Part shown: piece after piece, positions 25,514 through 35,514 of the stretch
How the letters are laid out: each line of letters opens with the position of its first letter
How positions within the stretch are numbered: position 1 is the first letter of the stretch
Assembly (NCBI GenBank): GCA_040307975.1
Contig: JAWRIJ010000080.1
Span: 16,290 to 80,289 of the forward strand
DNA from: Hominicoprocola sp040307975
Lineage (GTDB): Bacteria > Bacillota > Clostridia > Oscillospirales > Oscillospiraceae
Length of the DNA: 64,000 bases
Reading direction: 5' to 3'
The notes under the pieces: model-generated
The model's database searches: none
Told to the model about the DNA's origin: nothing
Seen by the model: the letters and a program-made list of their open reading frames with translations, nothing else
Program-made: the position numbers and the translations under genes

Positions 25514-27978
25514 CAGCCGAGCTTGCGAGCTTAGCGCTCTCAGGAGTTCCTTACGCCGCGGACCGGGCGTATACCTACCTTGTGCCGCAGGAACTCTCCG
25601 GCAGCATTCGGGCGGGGATACGTGTCATCGTTCCGTTTGGACGCGGCAACCGTCGCAGCGAGGCGTTTGTGCTCGAGACCGCAAGGGGCGAGGCGTTGAG
25701 CGGCTATAAGCCGATTTTCGCCGCGCTTGACGATGAACCGTTGCTTGGCGACGAGGGGCTGCGCCTAATCCGCTGGATGAAGGCGCGATACTTTTGCACA
25801 TATTACGACGCAATCAAGACGATCCTGCCGTCCGGCGTTTGGTTCCGCTACCGCGAGCTGTGGCGTCCGGCAGACGGGCTGGACGCGGAAACGGCGCTTG
25901 CCGCCGTCTCTTCGGACAGCGTGGAGGCGCTTATCCTGCGCGAGCTGTACGCGCTGAAGTCCGCGGAGGCGGAGACGCTTTCCAAGGTTGGCGGCGACGA
26001 GACGGCAAAGGTGCTCAAAGCCCTATATGCAAAGGGACTCGCGGAGGTTGAAAAGACCGCCGCGCAGACGGTGAGCGACAAAACGATACGCGTGGTGAGC
26101 CTTGCCGTAAGCCGCGAGGAGGCCATGGCGGAGGCGGAAAAAAAGAAAAACTCCGCGTCCGTGCGGCATGCGGTCATAGAGCTTCTTTGCGCAGAAGGGA
26201 CGTTGACCGCCACTGATATTTATTACTATACCGGCGCGACGGCGGCGACGTTGCGAAGTCTTGAAAAGACGGGCGTGATCAGCATATCGACCGAGGAGGT
26301 GCTCCGCGTTCCGAGTTATGCGCCGTGTCCCGACGCCGCGCCCATCGTTTTGAGCGGCGAGCAGCAAGCGGCGTTCGACGGTCTCGATGCCCTCGCGCGC
26401 TCCGGCGAGGCAAAGGCGGCGTTGTTGCACGGTGTGACCGCGAGCGGCAAGACGCAGGTATATATCCGCCTCATTCAGGAGGCGCTCGCGCGTGAAAAAA
26501 CCGCGCTGCTGCTGGTGCCAGAGATTGCGCTCACGCCGCAGATGATGGCGAAATTCACCGCCTATTTCGGCGACGACGTCGCCATGCTCCACAGCGCGCT
26601 GCGCCTGACGGAGCGCTACGACCAATGGAAACGCATCCGCCGCGGCGAGGTGAAGGTCGTGCTTGGCACGCGTTCAGCGGTCTTCGCGCCGCTGCGTGAC
26701 CTCGGACTCGTCATCATGGATGAGGAGCAGGAGTCGACCTACGTTTCGGAAAACCCGCCGCGTTACCATACACGCGACATTGCGCAGTTCCGCTGCGCCC
26801 AACACGGCGCGCTGTTGCTGCTCGGTTCGGCGACGCCGACAGTTGAGACGACATATTACGCCAAAAACGGTCGATATAAAGTGTTTACGCTTTACAAGCG
26901 TTATAACGAGCAAAGTCTTCCAAAGGTGCTTATCGCGGATATGCGCGAGGAGTTGCGCGCGGGAAACGAGAGTATTTTGAGCGCGCCGTTGCGCGCGGAG
27001 CTTTCGGAAAATCTTACGCGCGGCGAGCAGAGCATTCTGTTTCTAAACCGCCGCGGCAGCGCGCGGATGCTGCTGTGCGGCGAATGCGGCACGGCGCCGG
27101 AGTGCCCGCGGTGCAGCGTGCCGCTGACCTACCACTCCGCTAACGGGCGGCTGATGTGCCACTACTGCGGCTTTTCACGTCCGGCGCCGGAACGCTGTCC
27201 CGCCTGCGGCGGAGCAATGCGCCCTGTCGGCGCAGGGACACAGAAGGTCGAGCAGGAGCTGCGCGAGGCGTTTCCTGGTACGGAAGTCCTGCGCATGGAC
27301 ACGGACACGGTCGGCGCGTCGCACGGACATGAAAAGCTGCTCAAGCGATTTGAAGAAGAAAGTGTTCCCATTTTGCTCGGTACGCAAATGGTAGCCAAGG
27401 GGCTGGATTTTGAAAACGTGACGCTCGTTGGCGTGTTGGCGGCGGATCTTTCACTCTATGTGGACAACTATCATGCCGCGGAGAGGACATTCAGCCTGCT
27501 GGCGCAGGTGGTCGGGCGCGCGGGACGCGGCGCAAAGCAGGGGCGCGCCGTCATCCAGACCTTTACGCCGGACAACGATGTCATCCGCGCTGCCGCAGCG
27601 CAGGATTACGAGGCGTTCTATCAAAGTGAAATCCGCATGCGCAGACTGCGGCGCTACCCGCCGTTTGCCGACCTGTTCACGCTGACGGTGAGCGGCGTGG
27701 ACGAGGGGCAGGTGCAGCGCGCCGCGCTCGCCCTGCGTGATGCGCTGCGGCTTGAGTGTGAGCGCAGGGAGGCCCTCCGTGTGTTCGAACCGGAAATTTT
27801 AGGCCCTGCGAGCGCGCCGGTCGCCAAGGTCAACAATCGGTACCGATATCGCGTATACATCGCCGCAAAGAACGCTCCGGAAATTCGCCGGCTTGTTTCC
27901 GAATTTCTGCTTGCGTTCCATCGGCATAGAGAAAACCGCAGTCTCGACATTTTTGCCGACTGCAATGCATTACAATGA
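25510..27978 (+). CDS. priA: Primosomal protein N', replication restart helicase
   Basis: 3'-5' helicase that reloads the replisome at stalled forks. The 822 residues include the 3'BD domain at the N-terminus, Walker A GVTASGKTQVYI, the Walker B-type DEEQESTY and a zinc-binding region of four CxxC-type pairs starting CGECGTAPECPRC. The start is a TTG overlapping the rpoZ stop. The stop codon falls at the very first base of a tandem palindromic repeat, so the repeat may have set the gene's end. Confidence 0.97.
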   Translation: MTAELASLALSGVPYAADRAYTYLVPQELSGSIRAGIRVIVPFGRGNRRSEAFVLETARGEALSGYKPIFAALDDEPLLGDEGLRLIRWMKARYFCTYYDAIKTILPSGVWFRYRELWRPADGLDAETALAAVSSDSVEALILRELYALKSAEAETLSKVGGDETAKVLKALYAKGLAEVEKTAAQTVSDKTIRVVSLAVSREEAMAEAEKKKNSASVRHAVIELLCAEGTLTATDIYYYTGATAATLRSLEKTGVISISTEEVLRVPSYAPCPDAAPIVLSGEQQAAFDGLDALARSGEAKAALLHGVTASGKTQVYIRLIQEALAREKTALLLVPEIALTPQMMAKFTAYFGDDVAMLHSALRLTERYDQWKRIRRGEVKVVLGTRSAVFAPLRDLGLVIMDEEQESTYVSENPPRYHTRDIAQFRCAQHGALLLLGSATPTVETTYYAKNGRYKVFTLYKRYNEQSLPKVLIADMREELRAGNESILSAPLRAELSENLTRGEQSILFLNRRGSARMLLCGECGTAPECPRCSVPLTYHSANGRLMCHYCGFSRPAPERCPACGGAMRPVGAGTQKVEQELREAFPGTEVLRMDTDTVGASHGHEKLLKRFEEESVPILLGTQMVAKGLDFENVTLVGVLAADLSLYVDNYHAAERTFSLLAQVVGRAGRGAKQGRAVIQTFTPDNDVIRAAAAQDYEAFYQSEIRMRRLRRYPPFADLFTLTVSGVDEGQVQRAALALRDALRLECERREALRVFEPEILGPASAPVAKVNNRYRYRVYIAAKNAPEIRRLVSEFLLAFHRHRENRSLDIFADCNALQ

Positions 27979-28150
27979 CCGCACCGCGGTCATTTAATAC
28001 GCGGCTTCACCGCAAAAGATCAGAAGCTGGCGTCACAGCGGCGCTTCGCGCCTGTGACGCAATGACCGCACCGCGGTCATTGTAATACGCGGCTTCACCG
28101 CAAAAGATCAGAAGCTGGCGTCACAGCGGCGTTTCGCGCCTGTGACGCAA
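27976..28150 (+). repeat. Two tandem copies of an 87/88-bp structured repeat
   Basis: Copy 1 (27976-28062) and copy 2 (28063-28150) differ by one inserted base and one C-to-T change. Each holds three inverted repeats: TGACCGC/GCGGTCA with a 3-base loop, GCGG/CCGC, and GCGTCACAG/CTGTGACGC with an inner GCGC helix. The C-to-T change turns one inner pair into G-U, so the fold survives. The first copy contains the priA stop. I saw no third copy in the window. Confidence 0.85.
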
Positions 28151-28170
28151 TAAGCGCTCAAGGAGGGTAT

Positions 28171-28680
28171 ATGGCAATTAGAAAAATCGTGGAGCGGGGC
28201 GACCCTGTTTTGGAAAAAACCTGCCGTCCGGTGACGAGCTTCGACGCGCGGCTGCATACGCTGCTCGACGATATGGCGGAAACGCTGGAGGAGGCGGGCG
28301 GCGTTGGCCTTGCTGCGCCGCAGGTCGGTATCCTGCGCCGTATTTGCATCGTGGAGGACAGCGAGGGCGAGATCATTGAGCTTATCAATCCCGAGATCAT
28401 CGACGCCGAGGGCGAGCAGACTGGGCTGGAGGGCTGCTTGAGCATCCCAGGGCGCTACGGCATCGTCACGCGCCCGTACAAGGTACGTGTCCGTGCGCAG
28501 GATCGTGACGGCGCGTTTTTTGAGGTCGAGGACGAGGATCTGACCGCCCGCTGCTTCTGCCATGAGATCGACCATTTGGACGGGCACCTCTATACAGAGC
28601 ACTGCGACCATCTCCTCTCCGACGAGGAGGTCGAGCAGTACATCAAGGATCATCCCGAGCAGTTCGAGGAAGAAGAATGA
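28171..28680 (+). CDS. def: Peptide deformylase
   Basis: Removes the formyl group from new proteins using a metal ion. The 169 residues show all three motifs: GVGLAAPQ, EGCLSIP and HEIDHLDG, which supply the cysteine and two histidines that bind the metal. The C-terminus is acidic. AAGGAGG precedes the ATG right after the repeat. It overlaps fmt by four bases, so the start and finish of formyl use are co-translated. Confidence 0.98.
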   Translation: MAIRKIVERGDPVLEKTCRPVTSFDARLHTLLDDMAETLEEAGGVGLAAPQVGILRRICIVEDSEGEIIELINPEIIDAEGEQTGLEGCLSIPGRYGIVTRPYKVRVRAQDRDGAFFEVEDEDLTARCFCHEIDHLDGHLYTEHCDHLLSDEEVEQYIKDHPEQFEEEE

Positions 28681-29600
28681 AGATCGTGTTCATGGGTACG
28701 CCCGAATTTGCCGTCGCCTCGCTTCGCCGCCTGCTGAAAGATGGGCATGAAATTGTCGGCGTTTTTACGCAGCCGGACAAGCCGGGCAACCGAAAGAAGC
28801 TGACCGCACCGCCTGTCAAGGAGTTTGCCTTGGCGAACGGAATTGCGGTCTATCAGCCGGAGCGGATGCGCGGTGAAGAGCCGCTTGCGCTGCTGCGTTC
28901 GCTCGCGCCGGAACTGACGGTGGTTGCCGCCTACGGGCAGATCCTGCCGCAGGAGGTTTTGGATGTGCCGAAGCTCGGCAGCATCAACGTCCATGCTTCA
29001 ATTTTGCCGAAGTATCGCGGCGCGGCGCCGATCAACCGCGCGATTTTAAACGGCGAGACCGAGACTGGCGTGACCATCATGTATATGGCAAAAAAACTGG
29101 ACGCGGGGGACGTCGTCAGCATCCGAAGGACGCCCATCGCACCGGACGAGGACGCGGAGGCGCTTTTCGCGCGTCTCGCGGAGCTCGGCGCGGAGCTCCT
29201 GTCAGAGACGATCCCAACGATCGCGGACGGGACGGCCGTGCGTACGCCGCAAAACGACGACGAGGCGACCTATGCGCCCATGCTCTCGCGCGAGCTGTCG
29301 CCCATCGACTGGAATCAAAGCGCCAAATCGGTCGTCAATCAGGTGAGGGCGCTTGTTCCGTGGCCCTGCGCGTCGATGGTGCTGGAGGGCAAGACGGCGA
29401 AGGTTTGGCGCGCGGAAGTGAGCGGTGCGACAAAGGACGCCGTCGGAACGCTGCGCGCGTCGAAGCGCGGTATCGAAGCCGCTTGCGGCGATGGGAACGG
29501 CGTGCTCGTGACCGAGGTGCAATGCGAGGGCGGCAAGCGCATGGCGGCAAGCGCATGGCTCAACGGTAAGCGCGTCGCCGTGGGAGAAGTCCTCGCATGA
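28677..29600 (+). CDS. fmt: Methionyl-tRNA formyltransferase
   Basis: Formylates initiator Met-tRNA with 10-formyl-tetrahydrofolate. The 307 residues begin MKIVFMGTPEFAVASL and contain the folate-binding ILPKYRGAAPINRAI. The C-terminal OB-like domain holds VNQVRALVPWPCA. It overlaps def and rsmB by four bases each. Confidence 0.98.
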   Translation: MKIVFMGTPEFAVASLRRLLKDGHEIVGVFTQPDKPGNRKKLTAPPVKEFALANGIAVYQPERMRGEEPLALLRSLAPELTVVAAYGQILPQEVLDVPKLGSINVHASILPKYRGAAPINRAILNGETETGVTIMYMAKKLDAGDVVSIRRTPIAPDEDAEALFARLAELGAELLSETIPTIADGTAVRTPQNDDEATYAPMLSRELSPIDWNQSAKSVVNQVRALVPWPCASMVLEGKTAKVWRAEVSGATKDAVGTLRASKRGIEAACGDGNGVLVTEVQCEGGKRMAASAWLNGKRVAVGEVLA

Positions 29601-30913
29601 ACGCAAGGGAAAGCGCGCTGCGTGTGCTGACCGCCTGCTGCGTGAACGGCGCATGGGCGGATGCGGCGCTTACCGCGGAGCTGAAGCGGGAGACGCCGGA
29701 CGCGGCGGACGCGGCGCTCGCAAGCCGTATCGTCTACGGCGTGATGCAGCGGCGCATGCTGCTCGACTATTATTTGGACGCATATTGCACGCAGCGGCTC
29801 GACCATTTACAGCAGCCGCTGCCTGATATCCTGCGCATCGGCGCTTATCAGATCCTGTTTTTGGATAAAGTGCCGGATCGCGCTGCGGTCAGCGAGTGCG
29901 TGGAGCTTGCCAAGGCGTCGAAGCGCGGCGCGGCGGCGGGCCTTGTCAACGCGGTGCTGCGGAAGCTGTCGCAAAATAAGGCGCATCTTCCGTCACTGCC
30001 TGAGGACGATTTGGAGCGCATGTGCGTTGAGACCAGCCATCCAAGATGGCTGACGGAGCGCATGTGCGCGTTGCTTGGCAGAGAAAGCGCGGAGGCTTTT
30101 CTTAAAAAGAACAACGAGATCGCACCGGTTACGGCGCAGATCAATCCGCTCAAAACCACACGCGACGCTCTGCTCAAGGAGCTTGTAAACGCGGGCTCAA
30201 AGGCGAAGCCACATGTATGGGCGCCGGATTGCATCGAGCTTTCGGGCGCGGGCGATCTGACAACGCTGCCCGCGTTCTATCGCGGCGAATTTATCGTACA
30301 GGATGCGGCGGCGCGTCTCGTTTCGCTTGTCGCGGATGTCCGCCCGGGCATGCGCGTGCTTGACGTCTGCGCCGCACCGGGAGGGAAATCGTTTTCCGCG
30401 GCGTTTGCCATGCAGGATAGAGGTGAGCTTATCTCCTGCGACCTGCACGAGAATAAGCTCAAACGGATCATGGACGGTGCGGAGCGCCTTGGGGTTGGCT
30501 GCATCCAGACGTGCTCCGCCGACGCGCGCGTGTTCCGCCCCGAATGGGAAAGCGCCTTTGACGCGGTGCTCTGCGACGTGCCGTGCTCGGGTCTCGGCAT
30601 CATTCGCAAAAAACCGGATGTCCGTTATAAAGCGCCTGACGGGCTCACGGGGCTTCCACCGATTCAGCGCGCGATCCTTGCAAACAGCGCACGCTATGTG
30701 CGCCCTGGCGGCGTGCTGGTCTATTCGACCTGCACAGTGCTTCCGGAGGAGAACGAGCTGGTCACAGATGCGTTTCTCGCTGAAAACGGAGAGTTTTCCT
30801 ACGAAAGCTTTGAGCTTCCCATCGGGAGCGTTGCGGGATATATCACGCTTTGGCCGCAAAAACACGAAACAGACGGATTTTTTATCGCAAAGTTGAGAAA
30901 AACGGCATGTTGA
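29597..30913 (+). CDS. rsmB: 16S rRNA m5C967 methyltransferase
   Basis: SAM-dependent methyltransferase of the Sun/RsmB family; 438 residues. The N-terminal NusB-like domain (about residues 1-130; RIVYGVMQRRMLLDYYLD) is followed by the methyltransferase core with the SAM loop DVCAAPGGKSF and two catalytic cysteines in DVPCSGLG and YSTCTVLPEENE. It overlaps fmt and rlmN. Confidence 0.96.
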   Translation: MNARESALRVLTACCVNGAWADAALTAELKRETPDAADAALASRIVYGVMQRRMLLDYYLDAYCTQRLDHLQQPLPDILRIGAYQILFLDKVPDRAAVSECVELAKASKRGAAAGLVNAVLRKLSQNKAHLPSLPEDDLERMCVETSHPRWLTERMCALLGRESAEAFLKKNNEIAPVTAQINPLKTTRDALLKELVNAGSKAKPHVWAPDCIELSGAGDLTTLPAFYRGEFIVQDAAARLVSLVADVRPGMRVLDVCAAPGGKSFSAAFAMQDRGELISCDLHENKLKRIMDGAERLGVGCIQTCSADARVFRPEWESAFDAVLCDVPCSGLGIIRKKPDVRYKAPDGLTGLPPIQRAILANSARYVRPGGVLVYSTCTVLPEENELVTDAFLAENGEFSYESFELPIGSVAGYITLWPQKHETDGFFIAKLRKTAC

Positions 30914-31941
30914 AAGACATTAAGTGCATGACTCTCTCCGAGATCACGGACGCGCTGCGTGAACTGGGCGAGCCGTCATTCCGCGGGAAGCAGGTTTTTG
31001 CCTGGCTGCATCGCGGCGTGACAAGCTTCGATGAGATGAGCAATCTTTCCAAGGATCTGCGCGCGCGCCTCGCGGAGCTGTACTTTATCACAGTTCCAAG
31101 GGTTGCGCGCAAGCAGGTCTCGAAGCTCGACGGGACGATCAAGTATCTATGGGAGCTCGGCGACGGAAACTGCATCGAGACTGTGCTCATGTCCTATCAC
31201 CACGGGAATACGGTCTGCATCTCTTCGCAGGTTGGCTGCCGCATGGGCTGCAAGTTCTGCGCTTCGACGATCGCCGGGCGGATGCGCGACCTTCGACCGT
31301 CCGAGATGCTGGATCAGGTCCTCTTTACCCAGATCGACAGCGGCATGGAGATCTCAAACATTGTCCTCATGGGTATCGGCGAGCCGATGGACAATCTTGA
31401 CGCGGTGCTGCGGTTTTTGGAGCTCATCAACGACCCCGACGGGCTGAACATCGGAATGCGGCACATTTCACTGTCCACCTGCGGCGTCGTGCCGGGCATC
31501 GACCGGCTTGCGGAGCTGAGTCTGCAGCTGACGCTGTCTGTTTCCCTGCACGCGCCGGACAGCGAGACGCGCTCGCGCATCATGCCGGTCAACAACGCCT
31601 ATGACGTGGAGGAGCTGTTCGACGCCTGCCACCGGTATTTTCGCAAGACCGGACGCCGTGTCTCGTTCGAATACGCCATGATCGACGGCGTGAACGACAG
31701 CGACGCACAGGCGGATCTTTTGGCGAAGAAAATTCGCGGGATGCCGGGGCATGTGAACCTGATCCCGCTCAACGATGTCGTGGAGAGCGAGCTCAAGCCG
31801 AGCAAGCGCGTCGCGACGTTCCAAAAGCGTCTGGAGTCGCACGGAATCACGGCGACAGTGCGGCGCAGCCTCGGCGGCGACATTGACGCGTCCTGCGGAC
31901 AGCTGCGCAGGAAGGCAATGGAAGGGAGAAAAGAACCATGA
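30907..31941 (+). CDS. rlmN: Dual-specificity RNA methyltransferase RlmN
   Basis: Radical-SAM enzyme that makes 2-methyladenosine in 23S rRNA and tRNA. The 344 residues carry the cluster motif CRMGCKFC and the family stretch IVLMGIGEPMDN. The C-terminal cysteine in DASCGQLR is the methyl carrier. ATG 30907 overlaps the rsmB stop. It overlaps prpC by four bases. Confidence 0.97.
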   Translation: MLKDIKCMTLSEITDALRELGEPSFRGKQVFAWLHRGVTSFDEMSNLSKDLRARLAELYFITVPRVARKQVSKLDGTIKYLWELGDGNCIETVLMSYHHGNTVCISSQVGCRMGCKFCASTIAGRMRDLRPSEMLDQVLFTQIDSGMEISNIVLMGIGEPMDNLDAVLRFLELINDPDGLNIGMRHISLSTCGVVPGIDRLAELSLQLTLSVSLHAPDSETRSRIMPVNNAYDVEELFDACHRYFRKTGRRVSFEYAMIDGVNDSDAQADLLAKKIRGMPGHVNLIPLNDVVESELKPSKRVATFQKRLESHGITATVRRSLGGDIDASCGQLRRKAMEGRKEP

Positions 31942-32699
31942 GGGCTTGGGGAATCACGGACGTCGGGCTCCGGCGACGCGAGAATCAGGATACATACGCC
32001 TTTGAAGCGTTCGGCGCGCCGGATACGGTCGCGGCGCTTGTCTGCGACGGCATGGGCGGCGTCAGCGGCGGACAGGTCGCGAGCGAGCTGGCTGTCAAGA
32101 CGTTTCTTAAGGAGCTCCATGCGCGCGCGCACGTAAACATGACAACGGAGCAGGTGTGCGAGATGGAGTCCGCTTGCGTGCTCGAAGCCAATCGCGCCGT
32201 CTATACGCGCGCACTGGAAGAGAAAGCCTATCACGGTATGGGGACCACTCTCGTTTCCGCCGTCGTGTCGCCCGATACCGCCGTTGTGTGCAATGTGGGC
32301 GACAGCCGCGCCTATCACATCGGTGCGGCTGGCATCAAACGCATCACGCGCGACCACTCCGTGGTCGAATCCCTGATCGAAGCAGGTGATATCACGCCGG
32401 AGCAGGCGCGCACGCATCCCAATCGCAATCTTATCACGCGCGCGCTCGGTCCGGAGCAGAGCATCGAATGTGATTGCTTTACGCTGCCGTTTGCGGAAGG
32501 GGAGGGCATCCTTCTCTGCTCGGATGGCCTGATCGTCACCGCGGAAGATCAGGAGATATTGGACATTTTGCACGCGGAATCGGACGGCGGGCAAGCGCTT
32601 GCGCGCCTTTTGGAACTGTCGAAGAGCCGCGGCGCGCCGGACAACGTGACCGTTGTCCTGATTCGCAACGAGAAGGAGGTGGAGCGACAGGATGGATAA
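31938..32699 (+). CDS. prpC: PP2C-type Ser/Thr protein phosphatase
   Basis: Metal-dependent phosphatase that reverses PrkC phosphorylation. The 253 residues contain the motifs GLRRRENQD, DGMGGVSGG, NVGDSRAY, ITRDHS and the C-terminal GAPDNVTVVLI. It overlaps rlmN by four bases and prkC by eight, the standard kinase/phosphatase pairing. Confidence 0.96.
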   Translation: MRAWGITDVGLRRRENQDTYAFEAFGAPDTVAALVCDGMGGVSGGQVASELAVKTFLKELHARAHVNMTTEQVCEMESACVLEANRAVYTRALEEKAYHGMGTTLVSAVVSPDTAVVCNVGDSRAYHIGAAGIKRITRDHSVVESLIEAGDITPEQARTHPNRNLITRALGPEQSIECDCFTLPFAEGEGILLCSDGLIVTAEDQEILDILHAESDGGQALARLLELSKSRGAPDNVTVVLIRNEKEVERQDG

Positions 32700-34542
32700 T
32701 ATGATCGGCAAGCTGCTGGACAATCGCTACGAGCTGCTCGAAGTGATTGGAACAGGCGGCATGGCAATGGTCTACAAGGGGCAGGATCGCCGCCTGAACC
32801 GCTCCGTCGCCGTCAAAATCCTGAAAAGCGAGCTGGCGGAGGACGCGGAGTTCCGCCGCCGCTTCCGCGATGAGTCGCAGGCGGTCGCGATGCTCTCACA
32901 TCCGAATATCGTCTCAGTCTATGACGTTTCCCGCGGCGAGACGGAGTATATCGTCATGGAGTTGATCGACGGTATTACGCTCAAGCAGTATATGGAGCGG
33001 CGCGGAAAGCTCAACTGGCGCGAATCGCTGCACTTTATCACGCAGATCATGCGGGGTCTCAGCCATGCGCATTCCCGCGGCATCATCCACCGCGACATCA
33101 AGCCCCAGAACGTCATGATCCTGCGTGATGGCAGCGTCAAAATCGCTGACTTTGGTATTGCGCGTCTTGAAAGCGCTGCGCAGCAGACGATGACGCAGCA
33201 GGCGCTTGGCTCGGTGCATTACATTTCGCCCGAGCAGGCGAAGGGCGACCGCACCGACGCGCGTTCCGACATTTATTCCGCGGGCGTCGTGCTCTATGAA
33301 ATGCTCACGAGCCGTCTGCCCTTTGAGGGCGACAGCGCTGTTTCCGTGGCGTTGCAGCACCTGAGCTCCGTGCCGCTTTCGCCCTGTGAGATCGACCCAA
33401 CGGTACCGCAGGCGCTGGAGAAGATCTGCATGAAGGCGATGGCGTCTGACATCACCAAACGCTACCCGACGGCGGACGCAATGATCGCCGATTTGGAAGA
33501 GTTCCGCAAAAACCCTGACACGTCGCTCAATTTCACCATCGAGGAGTTGCGCGAAAAGCCGTCCGGCGATCCGACCATGCCGATTCCCAAGGTGAAAGAC
33601 GTCGCCGCCCAGCTTGCCAAAAAGCGAGAAGAGCGTGAAGAACTCAAGCGATCTGACGTCATTGATGCGGAGTATGAGGAAGCAGCGCAGCCCGTGCTGC
33701 CGAAAGCGATCATCATTGTCGCCATTATGGCTGTCTTCGCGGCGGCGATCTTCGGACTTTGGCAGCTTGTTCTCGGCAGCTTTAACAATGTGGAGCCGGT
33801 ACAGACGGACTTTGAGGTGCCGGATCTGCTCGGCAAAACGATCGAAGAGGCAAACGCGGACGAGCGTGTGAAGGGCGTGTTCACAGTAACGCAGATCGGT
33901 CAGCGCCCGAGCAAGGAATATGCGGAGGGTCAAATTATCGAGCAGTCTCCCGTTTCCGGCAAAACGGTGCGTGAAAACCGCGAGATCACGGTGTTTGTCA
34001 GCACCGGCGTCAAGTCCGCGCCCATGCCGGATGTGGTGAACAAGGAACACCGCGCCGCAGCGGTACAGCTTCGCGCACTCGATTTGGATCTGGTGATCGA
34101 CGAGGCCGCCGAGGAGTACAACGACAACGTTTCCGCAGGATACGTCATCCGCAGCAATCCCGCCGAGGGCGAGACGCTTCAGGAGGGCGATGTTGTTATG
34201 CTGGTCATCAGCAAGGGACCGGAAACGCCGACGGCAACCGTGATCACGTTGACCAATATGACGCTCCCGCAGGCGCAGCAGGCCGTCAGCGATCTTGGCC
34301 TCGTCTGTCTGATCGAATACGCCAACGACGACACTGTGCCGGTCGATACCGTGATCAGCCAAAGTATACCGGCAAGCACCAAGGTCGAGCAGGGAAGCTC
34401 CATTAAACTGGTCGTCAGTCTCGGCCCCGTTCAACCGGACCAGCAGGCCGGCGGCGAGCAGACATCCGGAGAACCATCGTCCGGCGAGAGAGCCGGGCAG
34501 ACTGATGAAGCGCCAGAGGGCGGAACGGAGGGCGGCGTGTGA
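32692..34542 (+). CDS. prkC: PASTA-domain Ser/Thr protein kinase
   Basis: Membrane kinase that senses cell-wall fragments and acts in growth and spore germination. The 616 residues form a kinase domain (about 10-270; HRDIKPQNVM, DFGIARLE), a charged linker, one membrane helix (IIIVAIMAVFAAAIFGLW at about 340-360), three extracellular PASTA domains and a glycine/glutamate-rich tail. It is co-translated with prpC upstream and rsgA downstream. Confidence 0.96.
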   Translation: MDNMIGKLLDNRYELLEVIGTGGMAMVYKGQDRRLNRSVAVKILKSELAEDAEFRRRFRDESQAVAMLSHPNIVSVYDVSRGETEYIVMELIDGITLKQYMERRGKLNWRESLHFITQIMRGLSHAHSRGIIHRDIKPQNVMILRDGSVKIADFGIARLESAAQQTMTQQALGSVHYISPEQAKGDRTDARSDIYSAGVVLYEMLTSRLPFEGDSAVSVALQHLSSVPLSPCEIDPTVPQALEKICMKAMASDITKRYPTADAMIADLEEFRKNPDTSLNFTIEELREKPSGDPTMPIPKVKDVAAQLAKKREEREELKRSDVIDAEYEEAAQPVLPKAIIIVAIMAVFAAAIFGLWQLVLGSFNNVEPVQTDFEVPDLLGKTIEEANADERVKGVFTVTQIGQRPSKEYAEGQIIEQSPVSGKTVRENREITVFVSTGVKSAPMPDVVNKEHRAAAVQLRALDLDLVIDEAAEEYNDNVSAGYVIRSNPAEGETLQEGDVVMLVISKGPETPTATVITLTNMTLPQAQQAVSDLGLVCLIEYANDDTVPVDTVISQSIPASTKVEQGSSIKLVVSLGPVQPDQQAGGEQTSGEPSSGERAGQTDEAPEGGTEGGV

Positions 34543-35414
34543 CGGGGCGCATACGAAAATCGCTCAGCGGATTCTACTATGTCGATACGCCGGAGGAGCT
34601 TTTGACCTGTCGCGCGCGGGGAAAATTCCGTAAGAAGGGGCTTTCCCCGCTGGTTGGAGACTGGGTGGACTGTGCCGCGCTCAGCGGCGGCGAGGGCGTG
34701 ATCGAGTCCATCGCGCCCCGACGCAACGTCTTTGACCGTCCCGCGGTCGCGAATATCGACCAGCTCGTGATCGTCGTCTCTGAGGCGATCCCACGTACCG
34801 AGCCGTACCTGATTGACCGCATGACCGCTATCGCGGCGCTCAAAAACTGCGATGTGCTGATCTGCGTCAACAAATGCGACCTTGCTCCGGGCGAGGATCT
34901 GTTCGATTACTACGTTCGCGCCGGCTATCCGGTGGTCTGTGTCAGCGCGGAGACGGGCGAAGGGATCGACGAGCTGCATAAGAAAACAGCCGGAAAGCTA
35001 TCTGCCTTTACAGGCAATTCCGGCGTAGGAAAGTCCAGCATCCTCAACGCGCTCGACCCGAGTTATCAACTTAAAGTCGGCGAGGTGAGCCATGCTCTCG
35101 GACGCGGCAAGCATACGACGCGGCATGTGGAACTCTACCGCCTTGCGGACGGTTCTGAGATCATCGACACACCGGGCTTTTCCTCTTTTGACGCAGACAG
35201 CTTGAGCCTTGAGCTCAAGCAGCGCCTGCCGGAGGCGTTTCCCGACTTCGCGCCGTATTTGAATGGCTGCCGCTTCGTTGGATGCAGTCACACGAAGGAA
35301 AAGGGCTGCGCGGTGCTTGAGGCGGTGCGCGGCGGGAAAATCGTCAGAGGCCGGCATGAGAGCTATCTTCGGCTCCATAAAGAATTAAAAGACTTAAAGG
35401 AATGGAATATCTGA
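34539..35414 (+). CDS. rsgA: Ribosome small-subunit GTPase RsgA
   Basis: Circularly permuted GTPase for 30S maturation. The 291 residues start with an OB fold. G4 (NKCD) precedes G1 (GNSGVGKSS), and the zinc-binding end has GCRFVGCSHTKEKGC. It starts with GTG overlapping the prkC stop. The rpe and thiamine pyrophosphokinase genes that often follow are missing; a terminator and spore genes follow instead. Confidence 0.97.
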   Translation: MTGRIRKSLSGFYYVDTPEELLTCRARGKFRKKGLSPLVGDWVDCAALSGGEGVIESIAPRRNVFDRPAVANIDQLVIVVSEAIPRTEPYLIDRMTAIAALKNCDVLICVNKCDLAPGEDLFDYYVRAGYPVVCVSAETGEGIDELHKKTAGKLSAFTGNSGVGKSSILNALDPSYQLKVGEVSHALGRGKHTTRHVELYRLADGSEIIDTPGFSSFDADSLSLELKQRLPEAFPDFAPYLNGCRFVGCSHTKEKGCAVLEAVRGGKIVRGRHESYLRLHKELKDLKEWNI

Positions 35415-35451
35415 AAGAAGGCGAAGCCGTACGCTTCGCCTTCTTCTTTTT
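35415..35451 (+). terminator. Terminator of the priA-rsgA run
   Basis: A 13-bp perfect stem (35415-35427 with 35433-35445), a 5-base loop and CTTTTT. It begins right after the rsgA stop. Confidence 0.93.
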
Positions 35452-35514
35452 CACCACCGGGCGCGGCGGACAGTATAATGGAATGACCAATAGCGGCAGG
35501 AGAGGGGGAGCGGT

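Noticed and set aside
27976..28150. CRISPR array at the tandem repeat
   Set aside because: Only two units, directly abutting, with no unique spacers and no cas genes.
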